The notes under the pieces were generated by a model. That model did not search any database. It saw only the letters and a program-made list of their open reading frames with translations, and was not told the DNA's origin. Shown piece after piece: positions 8,901-18,430 of a stretch of DNA of 32,500 nt. The stretch comes from Glandiceps talaboti (lineage: Eukaryota > Hemichordata > Enteropneusta > Spengelidae). Location of the stretch: positions 19,284,819 through 19,317,318 of the forward strand of contig NC_135564.1 of assembly GCF_964340395.1 (NCBI RefSeq). Reading direction: 5' to 3'. Both the position numbers and the translations under genes were made by a program. The number at the start of each line of letters is the position of its first letter. Position 1 is the stretch's first letter.

Positions 8901-11073
8901 TATAAATGTATCTTACAGTCTGAAAAGACCTGGTTTCTCTTTAATGGAATTAAAACAATGACGGAAGTGTCATGAATTCGTAATTACTGTGTTTGGGTTC
9001 AGACATGCTTGTATATGACGCCAAACACATAGTTATGCATAACCTATTGGTCACGAGACACTCCGTTTAAATTACAATAAGTCACGCATATGAGATGAGC
9101 TTGTAAGATAACAATAGGTCATGCATAATTATGAGCGTCATGGAGATGAAAGAAAGTATACTAAACTTTAACTTGAATGACATCTCCAGACATACGATAA
9201 TAGTGTACCTATTGTTTTGACACCCATGTGAGCCATATTCATTTCTCTAACTATGTGTTTGGCGACATGTATAAGCAGTGTCATGTCTGAACCCAAACAC
9301 AGTAATTACGAATTGATGACAGCAGATACTTTGGCACGAATTAAAATTTCTAAATTCTTTCTATTTTACCGTCTTGAATGTCAAAAATGTGTATGGTCGG
9401 CGGCTTAAATTAGGACGATCTGTCGGGTTAGGCTTTTAAAAAACTGTTTGATTGCGGTTATTCGACCCCATCTACCTTTTCACTGTCAACCCTGAACTTT
9501 GTTTTACGTATTCGAGAGAAAAATATCGCGAAAACTGTGAAGTCTCGCGAGAAATAGTGGATACGGAGACTGACATCAACTTGAAAAGACAGTGTCAAAC
9601 TGTTCTTCCAATCTCTAATAGCTGTACATCTGACGGGTCGGGGAAGAAATTTAACCAATAACATGGAAAACAACGGAAACATAACTGCCTGAACTAGACA
9701 CTCACACGTGAAAAAAATAAGTCTATTCTAAAATTGAGCGTAATCGGAACCATACAATTTATTTTAGGTCTCGTATATGTTTGTCAACATTATAAACGTG
9801 GGAAACGATGCAGAGTTATAATACTATAAAAGTGAAAGACTATGAAAGATTATGTAATAAAACATGGACAATGTACACCAAATCTGTTGTCAATGAATGA
9901 CATACTAGTAACTGAATTAGAATAATGACTGAATGAGGAAACAATGTAAAAGGAACCTTCATTATTGTAGCTCATAAAGGATGTGTTTAAGAGTGTAAAA
10001 AGACGAGAGGAGATTAAGCGAAATGTAATGACTATGTTTAAATGTAGTAATACATGTATATGCGTATAGGACAGCGCGATAACGTCGCGTTCGTTTCCAT
10101 TTTTACTATTCCAAAGTAACTATACTTTACTGTCATATTGATTCTTGGAACCATGAACAATATACTCTCCGATATATACGTATATGTATACTTTGATTTG
10201 AGCATGAAGGTATAAGGGAGGACATGCCTCCATGACTTGAGCTTGACATGCACTGTCTGACGAAAATGCAGATTCCATCTTTTCAATTCCCTTTCAGGAA
10301 GGGACCAGTTACAACATGGATGTATTAAGAAGAGTAATACAATGTTACATACAGACTTATATATCATTTAAAAAAAACATGGATGTATTTATGAATATCT
10401 CACCATGGAAATGGGTGATACTTCCATGATCTTAATATTATATGCTATGACTGAAGCATAGAGGTAGGAAGGACGTTCTACCTCCATGATCGAAGTATAC
10501 GTAATTCGAATGACCACTCTCCTCAGATAATAAGTCGACCCAGTTGTTTACCAGAGCCATAGGAAAAGGATGGTCAAGAAGAAGAGTTATCGTATATGGC
10601 TAAGATAATATTAATGATTAATGTGAGTCTGGGATTGAAACCTTGGACTTTAACCATGATCGAACTTGAGCCCCTTTACTAATGACTCCGTACGCGTGTC
10701 ACAAACTCTGACGTAAGTAGCAAACTTATTAAAGTTATGCGCAAATGCGTTCGTCTAAATATAAAGAAATGTATAAACTATAATGTTCGTCTAAATATAT
10801 ATACATAACCAAACTTTTACACAGGTCAAAACTTGAGCTTCCTTCCGGCTGTACTGTGCATAATATGTATGAATAAAATAACATGGCTGCAACCCCTACC
10901 TGTATCAAGGTGTTGACAACATCAGGTTTTGACATTTTAGTTGTTCCAAATACTTGAACGTTGAAAGCAGCTACGTTAAGCTCCTCGATGTCATCTCCTC
11001 TCACGGTTATCTGACAAAGCAGAATGGCGAGTACCAAGCCGAAAATCTGTAGACCATGAACTTGCTGAGCCAT
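1547..11073 (-). CDS. Secreted DNase I-like endonuclease with an extra C-terminal domain (8 exons, spliced)
   Basis: Joining 10900-11073, 7959-8131, 7003-7103, 6156-6268, 5464-5618, 4737-4833, 4419-4470 and 1547-1962 (all minus strand) gives 1281 bases, that is 426 residues plus stop. Every junction is GT-AG and in phase. Residues 1-26 form a signal peptide and about 29-288 the DNase I fold. Residues matching those known for bovine DNase I are present: N38, E70 (QEIRD), H160 (IHTKPSDAV), D194 and N196 (GDFNAGC), D238 (CAYDR) and H278 (SDHYP). The C199-C235 pair matches the structural disulfide; the small second disulfide of the mammalian enzyme is absent. The family cuts double-stranded DNA with Ca2+/Mg2+; secretion suggests an extracellular, digestive or defence role (inference). 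Vertebrate DNase I ends just after the SDHYP strand, whereas here 137 further residues follow that I do not recognise. The short upstream in-frame ATG at 11112 is less likely than 11073, which sits directly before the signal peptide. Confidence 0.9.
2590..3190. repeat. Degenerate repeat region rich in ATGTACCAGCTATGT with a perfect palindrome
   Basis: Variants of CACAGCCATGTACCAGCTATGT and of CTGTAAC recur at irregular 60-90 base distances on both strands. A perfect 22-base palindrome (CTAGGATGTGG and its inverse) is at 3149-3170. It lies in DNase intron 7. Open frames on both strands look like by-products of the repeat. Confidence 0.6.
4026..4224 (+). repeat. (GTCT)n microsatellite in two blocks
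   Basis: GTCT runs occur at about 4026-4061 and 4110-4224 (with two GCCT variants), separated by about 48 unique bases. They lie in intron 7 of the DNase gene. Confidence 0.97.
4419..4470 (-). CDS. DNase I-like gene exon 7: SDHYP exon closing the DNase fold
   Basis: The acceptor is TTGTTTAG and the donor GTAAGTAC, a near-perfect consensus. The 52 bases encode ASDVSDHYPITFKLLPK plus one base. The second catalytic His lies in SDHYP. Because the exon ends one base into a codon, it fits exactly the two-base overhang of both exons at 1547-1962 and 1-499. If the intron were retained, an in-frame stop would follow after about 27 residues, giving a nearly ordinary-length DNase I. Confidence 0.9.
4737..4833 (-). 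CDS. DNase I-like gene exon 6
   Basis: The acceptor is TTATTTACAG and the donor GTAATG. The 97 bases encode IVVAGPNMM... to YFDEAYGLSDDQ, matching the family segment between CAYDR and SDHYP. The exon ends in phase 0. Confidence 0.92.
5464..5618 (-). CDS. DNase I-like gene exon 5: GDFNA and CAYDR motifs
   Basis: The acceptor is TTTTTTCACAG and the donor GTTTGA, a weaker donor than the others. The 155 bases encode DAVILGDFNAGCDYV... to NTFCAYDR, giving the metal-binding Asp and Asn, the conserved disulfide pair and the phosphate-contacting Asp. Confidence 0.92.
5879..6028 (+). repeat. (GT)n-(GTAT)n-(GTAC)n compound microsatellite
   Basis: GT and GTAT runs surround a self-complementary GTAC core at about 5931-5966 with two TTCAT interruptions, then GTAT resumes. 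It lies in intron 4 of the DNase gene. Confidence 0.97.
6156..6268 (-). CDS. DNase I-like gene exon 4: catalytic His exon
   Basis: The acceptor is TTTATTTCAG and the donor GTAGGA. The 113 bases encode VSDFVMVVIHTKPSDAV... to NRWNIQ. The His in VIHTKPSDA is the family's general acid/base residue, and SDAV binds the metal-phosphate site. The exon ends in phase 0. Confidence 0.93.
6818..6901. repeat. Inverted repeat of 21 bases in DNase intron 3
   Basis: CTGGCTCAACAAAAATCTTA at 6818-6837 and its inverse at 6881-6901 match at 20 of 21 bases around a 42-base loop. Related AAATCTTA...GGCTCAACC units occur just before (6740-6800), and a mutated version lies in copy 2 near 16440-16530. This is probably an old repeat. 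Confidence 0.65.
7003..7103 (-). CDS. DNase I-like gene exon 3
   Basis: The acceptor is CTTTTTCAG and the donor GTAAGT. The 101 bases encode (R)PDKVTVIDSYTYND... to REPFIVRFSSPKT, the DNase I segment that in mammals carries the small calcium-binding disulfide loop. The two loop cysteines are absent here. The exon is identical base for base to the copy at 16641-16741. Confidence 0.92.
7181..7340 (+). repeat. Degenerate short repeat array, consensus near ACCGATAATGTAGTA
   Basis: Seven to eight variants of the motif (for example at 7199, 7213, 7257, 7321) recur every 13-24 bases in DNase intron 2. Duplication copy 2 lacks the array. It is not a CRISPR array: the motif is too short, spacing is irregular and the context is eukaryotic. 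Confidence 0.7.
7959..8131 (-). CDS. DNase I-like gene exon 2: catalytic Glu exon
   Basis: The acceptor is TTTACAG and the donor GTAAGG. The exon reads RYDIVVIQEIRDSS..., holding the catalytic Glu, and continues to SSKEQYGFLYR, matching the known family strand before the RPxKV motif. It is 173 bases, starting in phase 0 and ending with two bases of the next codon. A longer open frame over the same bases in another frame is a shadow. Confidence 0.93.
8379..8484 (+). repeat. 53-base tandem duplication
   Basis: Two adjacent units (8379-8431 and 8432-8484), each starting CAACTCACA and ending CAAGACC, differ at only a few bases. They lie inside about 290 bases that copy 2 lacks. Confidence 0.85.
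8968..9321. mobile_element. MITE-like element with long terminal inverted repeats
   Basis: The left end starts TGTCATGAATTCGTAATTAC and the right end, read in reverse, TGTCATCAATTCGTAATTAC. The inverted similarity continues for about 70 bases, to CGCCAAACACATAGTTA. The element is about 354 bases with no coding capacity. The second duplication copy shows the empty site near 17955 (GACGGAAGATACTTTGG), proving the insertion. A 4-base imperfect target duplication (GAAG/GCAG) is suggested. Confidence 0.75.
10900..11073 (-). CDS. DNase I-like gene exon 1: signal peptide and first beta strand
   Basis: The 174 bases encode 58 residues. The peptide has a hydrophobic core (IFGLVLAILLC), a likely cleavage near TVRG, and then the family strand VAAFNVQVFG containing the active-site Asn. 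It ends in phase 0 at CAG followed by GTAGGG. This exon is missing from the duplicated copy near 19.19 kb. Confidence 0.92.
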
Positions 11074-11214
11074 AATGTACGATGGCGATTCTCTGCTCGT
11101 CTGTACTGTCAATCTTCAAGAAAAGTGAGTTACAATTAATATACAAATTGGTATTAGCCGACCTCGATCTTAATAGCATGCAATTGCAAACTTGCGAATA
11201 AATGAGCTAAAGAG

Positions 11215-11221
11215 TTTTATA
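11215..11221 (-). promoter_or_regulatory. Candidate TATA box of the DNase I-like gene
   Basis: TATAAAA on the minus strand lies about 140 bases before the ATG at 11073, leaving room for a 5' leader of roughly 110 bases. It is flanked on both sides by the direct repeat ATTCGCAAGT. The site is missing from the second duplication copy. Confidence 0.4.
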
Positions 11222-11578
11222 CTTGCGAATACATCAGTGGATAGACAGTTCATTTTCTGGATGGGGGGGGGGGGGACGACTTCAAATCCAAATGTCTACT
11301 CGTTCCATACTTTTTCGATTACCTGGATGTACATTTTGAAGTATGCGTACAATTTAGAACATTATATTGCATTTAGAGAATATCATATTTCGTTTTATTA
11401 GTCCGCAAATCGATTTAGGTGAACATTTTGTAAGTTCGCACCCTATCCCAGCAATGGTGATATCTATTATGTAGTAGGTTCTTTTGTTATGCGTTCCTAT
11501 CGTTATGTAAATCGGGGGAAAACGATGGTTCCTCTTGGGACGTATTGAGAGCGCTTAAAATGCTTGCAACATGCAAAT

Positions 11579-11581
<3 letters not shown>

Positions 11582-11673
<92 letters not shown>
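11582..11673 (+). repeat. (CA)n-(TA)n microsatellite
   Basis: About 32 CA units are followed by 14 TA units, in the DNase upstream region. A run of 13 G lies nearby at 11263-11275. Duplication copy 2 lacks this section. Confidence 0.97.
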
Positions 11674-11676
<3 letters not shown>

Positions 11677-11993
11677 GCTCTTGTTGATTTCAATATAAAA
11701 ATGGCGCGAATGCATCAATATCAATTTTAATGAGTGTTTTTTAAAATCATGATTACAAGAGGTACCCACAAGTGTGAGCCTTATAAAAGCGTGGCTAAAT
11801 CCAGGCAGTTGCAATGAATGGTAGAAAGTTGGCTAATTTGATCCGGTGAAGATATTTTGTAGTTGTCACACTTCACATTCTGATACAAAGTAAATTTAAG
11901 TCTAATGTATTGAAATGGGGGCAATGTCAGTGTATAAGTTGATGGATGTATTTGTAATGAACCTCATATAAAGTACATCCTTGACTGGAATGG

Positions 11994-12008
11994 AGGTCAC
12001 TGTGACCT
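11994..12008. promoter_or_regulatory. Perfect estrogen-response-type inverted repeat (IR3)
   Basis: AGGTCA CTG TGACCT is a perfect palindrome of two nuclear-receptor half sites with a 3-base spacer, about 0.9 kb upstream of the DNase I-like start codon. Such sites are known to bind estrogen-receptor-type homodimers; function here is inference. Confidence 0.5.
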
Positions 12009-12187
12009 CAGTGTCTCAATGATATATAGGTAATCATAATACGGAAATGAGCTTTTAATTTGTAAGTAACTATGTATTGCTCTGCTATAGCTGCTACTGC
12101 AAATGCACTAATTGCAGCTAATCTCACAATTAATAGTAAATGGTTAAATTATTTACATGGTAGTTTAAGAAGTCCATATGCTAGCTA

Positions 12188-12199
12188 TGACCTTGACCT
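12188..12199. promoter_or_regulatory. Nuclear-receptor DR0 / extended half site
   Basis: Two TGACCT half sites lie head to tail without a spacer (12188-12193 and 12194-12199). Read on the minus strand this includes TCAAGGTCA, the known monomer site of ERR/SF-1 receptors. Another TGACCTTGA is at 12773-12781. All lie upstream of the DNase I-like gene. Confidence 0.4.
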
Positions 12200-13427
12200 G
12201 AATACAATATTTGATCTCAGACCATTAGTTGTCTGAGCTACATACAGAGTTGAGAGGTTGAAACCAAAACATCTCAGGGAATACGATGTCAAAATGTATG
12301 TTAAAGCTAACCAGGAAAGTAATACAACGATCAACTACTTTGACGAGATGTGATTTCCTCCCTAGGCTTATATTTAAGTTCTACTGGGTAGGACGCTGAG
12401 ATGAAATGGCTACGCCTCTTTTTAACCTCTTTGTCTTGTTCAGTGGCAAGAGGTCAATAGTATTGTCTTATTGTTTTTGATAGCACGGTGATAACATCGT
12501 TCTGTAGAACCTCGGACTGAGAGCGCTCGGAACTAAAAAGAGGAACTTGTATTGTATTGCAACCGACCTATGGCGTGTAGTAATGTTACGTGGTAGGTCA
12601 ACTTCATTCGAGACATTCTACGTCTAATGAAAACATTCAAAGAAGCCGAAAGACCAGTGGCAGTGAACATCTGATACAATGCATGAGACTACACAGGGAC
12701 GTGTATTCTACAATTCATGAAAGTGCCGATTAATACCTACCTTAAGACGACCAGCTCACAGATGACCTTGAGTTTGAACACGTTCATTTATCGTATTCAC
12801 GGTGTCAAATTGTCTGTCAAGGTTGTACTATTAAGTTTACTGTCATTTGTGGAACATTTGCCACATGGTTGACCTACCGTAAATCTATTCACTCACGGGT
12901 ATGGTGTATGTTCATTTCCCGGAAACGATTAAATCCTCACGTTCCTCCACATATTGGGGGCGTCCTTCATATGAATTTACTGAGTACAAGTTTTAGAATG
13001 TGTTCATCGGATGTAAAGTGTCCGGTCTTCACCTAGTGTCACTACTACTACGACATATATCTGGTAGAACGAACATTTTCTTCTCAATGTTCATGAGATG
13101 GCAATTTTCCTAATTTTCCGCATAGTGTGTGTTTTCCGTCGTTATGTTTTGTTATTTTCCTTGACTCTTGATTTGGAAAATGTTGACAGTTTGTAATTTA
13201 GCAGATAAATTTATATTAATGTACGTTTATAATTATTAGCAATAAATCAATAACATTACATATTTATTATTATTACTTGATTCCAATGTAGCGAACAAAT
13301 TATCAATTGCTAAAATAGTCGATTTCTATTTATAAATTGTGACAGTAAATACTATCTTTTATGATTTACTTGACATGAAGTGATTTATAAACAGTAAGTC
13401 AGTTACATAGTTTACATGTCAAAATCA

Positions 13428-14018
13428 CATCCTTAGTACCTTACTCTGGTTTGAGTGGTGAAGGTTGGGCTTCATGCATAACTAATTAGATTAGTTTAAA
13501 TGTTTTCAGTTATTGGACTCGTAATATACTTTATTATGTTTGAAATACTTAAGACATATCTTAGACTTAGCAATACGTCACAATTTCCATTGGTCTTAAG
13601 ACAGTAGGATTCTGCAGGTCAGAGTTTGTATTAACAAAATATCCAACGTTTTTCTTAGGCCAAGTTTTAACTGCTTTTATTACATCTTGTGTATTGTGTT
13701 TAATCAATTTTCCTAATCTACATATGTCTCTCTCCCACTTTCAGTATCAGGTTACCATGGAAGCTATACCTCTGTTACATTGTGATGATCGTTAAATCAC
13801 AAGATCTATATGATGGTGTGTTTCCTTTCTCGTGTTTGAAACGAGAGAGTAATAATTTGCAAGGTTGAATACAGTCATTATATTGAATGATTTTAATATG
13901 ATTGAAAGTGGCTATGGCTGGCTCAGTCGAACAGACCAGAAACAGTATGTAGTATGATCACAGTCTTGCCTTGATAGATATTATTTTTTTCAAAGTTAAA
14001 TAATCAGTATGATAGCAA
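13428..14018. other. No gene seen
   Basis: Unique AT-rich DNA between the end of duplication copy 1 and tRNA-Leu. I find no exon, repeat or element here. Confidence 0.6.
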
Positions 14019-14100
14019 GGTAGCGTGGCCGAGTGGTCTAAGGCGCTGGTTTAAGGCACCAGTCATTTCGATGGCGTGGGTTCGAATCCCACCGCTGCCA
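14019..14100 (+). tRNA. tRNA-Leu(AAG)
   Basis: The gene is 82 bases. The acceptor stem GGTAGCG pairs with CGCTGCC, with discriminator A. The A box is TGGCCGAGTGG and the B box GGTTCGAATCC. The anticodon stem CTGGT/ACCAG encloses TTAAGGC with anticodon AAG, and there is the long variable arm typical of tRNA-Leu. A TTTT terminator follows at 14106. No intron. Confidence 0.95.
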
Positions 14101-14621
14101 TAACTATTTTGTTGTCACGGAAACGTGGTAATTGCAGGAGACTCTCAATGGCTTTTTGTGACTCAGGGTTGAAATAATTGGGTCAAGCACTTTCTGTATA
14201 TCATATAGCAACGTAACCGAATTCTGTTTATTATCACATTTCCAATGTACCGAATGGCAATAGGCTGGCCATGTCGCAATATATATATGGAACAAAAGAC
14301 TGTTGAAATATTAACTTTTCTTAAGTTTACAAATATCTGAATTATTAACATAATGCTCAATTTGGATATCAAACATAATCACAACCACTTCAAGTTGAAA
14401 TAAGCAAAACTGATGTGAGAATGAGTATTATTGAATTTAGTTGAAATCTTCACATTTCAAAAGCAAATGGATTGTTGGACAGGAGAGGAAACACTTTGGC
14501 CAGTGAAAATCTATTAAAAACTATGGTTGGTTACACTGACCGCAGACCTCCAGTTGGTGGTCTGAGCATTGACCAAAATGGGTATGTGTGCTGGGGATGC
14601 TCGATAAAGCATTGACAAAAT

Positions 14622-14695
14622 AGGCACCGCTGGGATTTGAACCCAGGATCTCCTGTTTACTAGACAGGCACTTTAACCAGCTAAGCCACGGCGCC
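14622..14695 (-). tRNA. tRNA-Thr(AGT)
   Basis: The gene is 74 bases. The acceptor stem GGCGCCG pairs with CGGTGCC (one G-U), with discriminator T. The A box is TGGCTTAGCTGG and the B box GGTTCAAATCC, with anticodon AGT in CCTGT CTAGTAA ACAGG. A TTTT terminator follows on the minus strand. It converges on the tRNA-Leu gene, about 520 bases apart. Confidence 0.94.
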
Positions 14696-15349
14696 ATGTG
14701 ATGGAACAATCCGCTAAAAATATTAGTATAATTTCTTGTTATATTAATCTCTCTAGTTTTAAAAATATTTCAATGAGATGAATGAAGACTAATGAAATAA
14801 ACAGAGAATATTTAGCTATAACCAGGTATGAATAAGATGCGTTACAAATTGTATTGAGGCATTCAATATTAACTAATCAGGTGTGTATAAGTTTTGAGTA
14901 TTGTGTAAGAACGAAAATACTTTTAATAACCTGCGTCTTTTTAAAGGGAAATCTAGAATCAGGTCCACCCGAAACATTGTTTTCAAAGAAATATTCGCAA
15001 TTGTGGTATGCAGGGATATATGATTGTAAATAGCTTAACTATTAACAATATAAAGTATTACCCCTGCCAACGGGAATTATACGGAGGTTATATTTTCACT
15101 CCTGCTTTATAGTTGTCCGTTTTATTTATTTGTTAGCAAGCTATTTAAAAATTCATCGTGGAAGGGTTGATATTTTTGTCGAAAGATCGCCCGTCAAATT
15201 TTGTTGAGAGCCGATTCAGAATCTTGAGTTAGAACTCTCGGAGGGTAAACTAAAACGTAGTCTAACTATTGCATGTAAACACCGCACTGTATAGTGGTCA
15301 GAGGTTTATGTAAATTACATGTTTAATCAAATTGACTTTTTATTCATAA
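14696..15349. other. No gene seen
   Basis: Unique DNA upstream of tRNA-Thr. No open frame or recognisable repeat was found. Confidence 0.6.
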
Positions 15350-15660
15350 AAACACACCCGGTTGGCACACCCTGAAATTTAATTAGCTCGCATTTTAAAA
15401 TTAAATTGATGTTATTTTAAATGATATGAACAGAATCACACGTTTAATTAAATATGCAATATTTAATTAATAAGTACAACTCGGGGATGGAACATCTAAA
15501 AAAGTTTTAATTGATAATTACATTAATTAAATATACGCTTTCTAATTCATAACAAATTGTGGATGGAACACTCAGTAGTTAAGTAAAGTTTTATTTTTTC
15601 ATTAATTGACACGTTTTAATACATAAGAACGATAGAACCACTCATTACAAGTAATCAATA
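15350..15660 (+). repeat. Degenerate AT-rich repeats with GGATGGAACA cores
   Basis: GGATGGAACA at 15485 and 15561 and a variant at 15631 are separated by 76 and 70 bases and preceded by TTTAATTAAATA-like tracts. The array directly abuts the MITE-like element at 15669. Confidence 0.5.
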
Positions 15661-15668
15661 CTAATATT

Positions 15669-16112
15669 AGAGAGGTTTAGATACACGTTAGAACGTGTAC
15701 GCCTACGGGAGCGTTATCGTGCAGGCGTACAAGTAATGACACGTACAAAATTGTGTTTAGTTATGCGTTCCAAGTAATGTTATGCAGTGGAATGTGAACG
15801 CGCGCGTTGACATCTTCAGTCCAGCCAGACACATGCCTTTGATTTCTAAATTTGTCCGTACTTTAGCCATTTTTCCTGCAACTACCCAAAAACCAAAAAA
15901 TTAGTTTAAAGTTATGCTTCCGAACTTTGATATAAAAAATACGACATTTAATATAAGAAAATGACAAAAACTCAACACGTATTTACAGTTACGTGTAGAC
16001 CACCATTTTGACGTAGCGTCGTTTGATACAGAACGCCTGAGTTGCTTCGAATCACGTGACTATGACGCTACACGTATAGAACACACGTAAATACGCGCAT
16101 CTAAACCTCTCT
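15669..16112. mobile_element. MITE-like element with short inverted ends
   Basis: AGAGAGGTTTAGATACACGT at the left end and, in reverse, AGAGAGGTTTAGATGCGCGT at the right end delimit 444 bases that are richer in CG dinucleotides than their surroundings. No open reading frame is seen. Several internal short hairpins (GTACGCCT/AGGCGTAC) occur. The target-site duplication is not resolved because both flanks are TTA-rich. Confidence 0.6.
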
Positions 16113-16640
16113 ATTATTATTATTTAACGTGACATCATGACTTGGTTATTGAATTCAAACCAATGAAGGCGCCCTCCTTTGGGTTTTTGAGTAGCATAAC
16201 TGCCATATTCAAAGAACTGTTGAGTGTTTATGAGGTGTGCGCGCCACCATCATTTGCGTGAAGGTTACCAATGCATGTATTTAAGTTTAGTAACTGTGAT
16301 GTTAGAATGGGCATTTCATTTGTAATTTGTAAGACAGTCATGGGTTGCTGTTCCACTGAATTCTTACAGCCAATCAAAATCTTATTAATACTGTTATATT
16401 TCATCGTCTGGCTCGACCAAACCTTACCATCACGGCTAAATTTTATCATATCGCTCAACAAAAATCGTATCAACAGAAATAATTTTGTCAAGCAAGACGA
16501 TCAAAGCAGTTTTCGTGAGATTTTTGTTGAGACAGATAATGAAATGTTGTAATTTTAGTAACAGTTTTGTCCAACCAGATGACGCTCTATTTCAGGTTTC
16601 GGTATTTTAATTGTAGTACGTTTCCCAAACTATTACTTAC

Positions 16641-17421
16641 CTGTTTTAGGAGAGGAGAATCGGACTATGAATGGTTCACGTTCAAAAAAATCACTGACGT
16701 CATTATAAGTGTAACTATCAATCACAGTTACTTTGTCTGGTCTGAAAAAAGAGGTGAGTTCATCACATCGTAACTCAAGAAAAACGGCTGGAGTTTGCAT
16801 ACGGAGTGCCCCGTGTTACAAAGCAATGCATATTCAGTATCTAATGATAGTGAAATGATAGTGACACTGGATAATAATTGAAAAAAAATACGGTGTCAAA
16901 GTTTAAGTAACAATCACCACGTCTTGGATATTATACATGTACCATGTAACAAAGCCTATCCATCTGAAACTATTGTATTGGTAATGTCAAAGATATGATG
17001 ATTGATTACTTGATTGATTGAGAGAAAATAGTAGTTATTACAAATATATGCAAATATCATGCAAATATTATGTAAACAATATATAAATAAATTATGCAAA
17101 ATAACCATCATGTTTGGCCCAAAGTCTGAGAACAATGATTATACCAAGTAATTCAAAGTGACATATTGTAACATATGCAAAAAGGTCACTCTATATGCAT
17201 ATTTGTATTTCAGACCATGAAGGTTAATATTCAACTGTATTTCCTTACCTGTATAAAAACCCGTATTGTTCTTTAGAGCTTGTGCGTCCAAGTCGAGGAC
17301 CGATAGCCAGGGAGTATTGTTGGCTTGAAGCACTGTTGACAGCATTCTGTAACTCGTAGATGGCAGTGTCTGAACTATCTCGTATATCTTGTATAACGAC
17401 GATGTCGTAACGTTGGATAAT
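16641..17421 (-). pseudogene. Partial duplicate of the DNase I-like gene: exons 2 and 3 only
   Basis: Exon 2 (17249-17421, 173 bases) and exon 3 (16641-16741, 101 bases) keep open frames and intact GT-AG sites. No exon 1 is present: the matching point near 19187 joins sequence that flanks exon 1 in the intact copy. No exons 4-8 lie downstream, because the duplicated block ends near 16258. Exon 3 is identical to its parent. Exon 2 has one silent and five amino-acid changes, including the catalytic Glu to Asp (IQDIRD). Without signal peptide, His and GDFNA exons it cannot make an active DNase, and I call it a broken duplicate. Confidence 0.85.
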
Positions 17422-18146
17422 CTGTAAAGTAAATGTTGTACATTGCAATTTTAGTTCTATACTTCGCTGTTTACGTCACAGATGCTGTATTACGAAGAAC
17501 CGGAAAGATGCACTGCGCAAGTGCATCTGTGAACAATCCGTACACTACGTCTTAACGATCGCCAAATGGCCAAAGAATTAGCATGTAATGAATAATTGCA
17601 TGAAAAATTAAACATATATATGATGCATTTAAAAACAAAATTGGAAACGAAAGTGATAAATTAAAGCGGAAATACATATCTTTCTATGTGGCATTAAACT
17701 GATAAGGCACAAACAACGAAGGCAAACATAAAAAAAATCTGCAGAATTTTATGTATTTATATTAATTGATCTTGTTGAGAAATTGTCCCCTCAGACAAGG
17801 TACTCTTTGGTCACAATACTTCTGTGATAGCTTGACCAGGTGTTGTTGAAGGCAAAATACGTGAAGTAGACGAACACAATATCCAGACCGTACTGTATAA
17901 ATGTAACTTACAAGACCTGGTTTCTCTTTAATGGAATAAAAATAATGACGGAAGATACTTTGGCACGAAAATTTCTGAATTCTTTCTGTTTTACCGTTTT
18001 GAATGTAAAAAACACCACCTATGGCATTGTAGCACAACTGTACAGTTTTTAAAAATGTTTATCCATATATATGCTAGTCCATGATAACAATAGGTGTTCA
18101 TTTCCTGAATGACTATCCAGTTGCCTATCCAACCATGTTGCTTTCT

Positions 18147-18430
18147 TTGTGAAATACGCGATCATTTGGCTGTTGCTATGGGCGTGGTCATTTTGCTAGA
18201 TATATTTGCCTACGGCATTTTGGAATGTTTTTGTTCACTTGTGTATGAATTCCTGATATTATCTTTGTAATATACGTGATCATATGACTGTTGCTATGGG
18301 CGTGGTCCTATTGCTAGGCACATTTGCATACATTTTTGAATGTTTATTCATTTGTCCTTCAATTCCTGTTATCTTTGCAAAATACGTGATCATTTGACTT
18401 GCTATGGACGTGGTCTTGTATCTAAGGCTA
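18147..18430 (+). repeat. Three-unit minisatellite with core GTTGCTATGGGCGTGGTC
   Basis: Units start at 18147, 18264 and 18374 (periods 117 and 110), each with TACGTGATCATTTGACT-like sequence followed by the GC-rich core. This is private to duplication copy 2 and probably part of an inserted element spanning about 18005-18548. Confidence 0.75.

Larger units (their letters stand above)
6403..13427 (+). repeat. Segmental duplication, copy 1
   Basis: This block aligns in direct orientation with 16258-20983 through many collinear segments, for example 7493-8337 with about 16830-17615, 9885-10545 with 18548-19187, and 12373-13427 with about 19733-20983. It holds the first three DNase exons and upstream DNA. 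Compared with copy 2 it has additional DNA at about 7172-7490, 8337-8627, 8968-9321, 9380-9885, 10546-11079 (exon 1) and 11150-12372. Boundaries are by eye. Confidence 0.8.

Noticed and set aside
14521-14709. 62-residue minus-strand open frame
   Set aside because: It reads through the tRNA-Thr gene.
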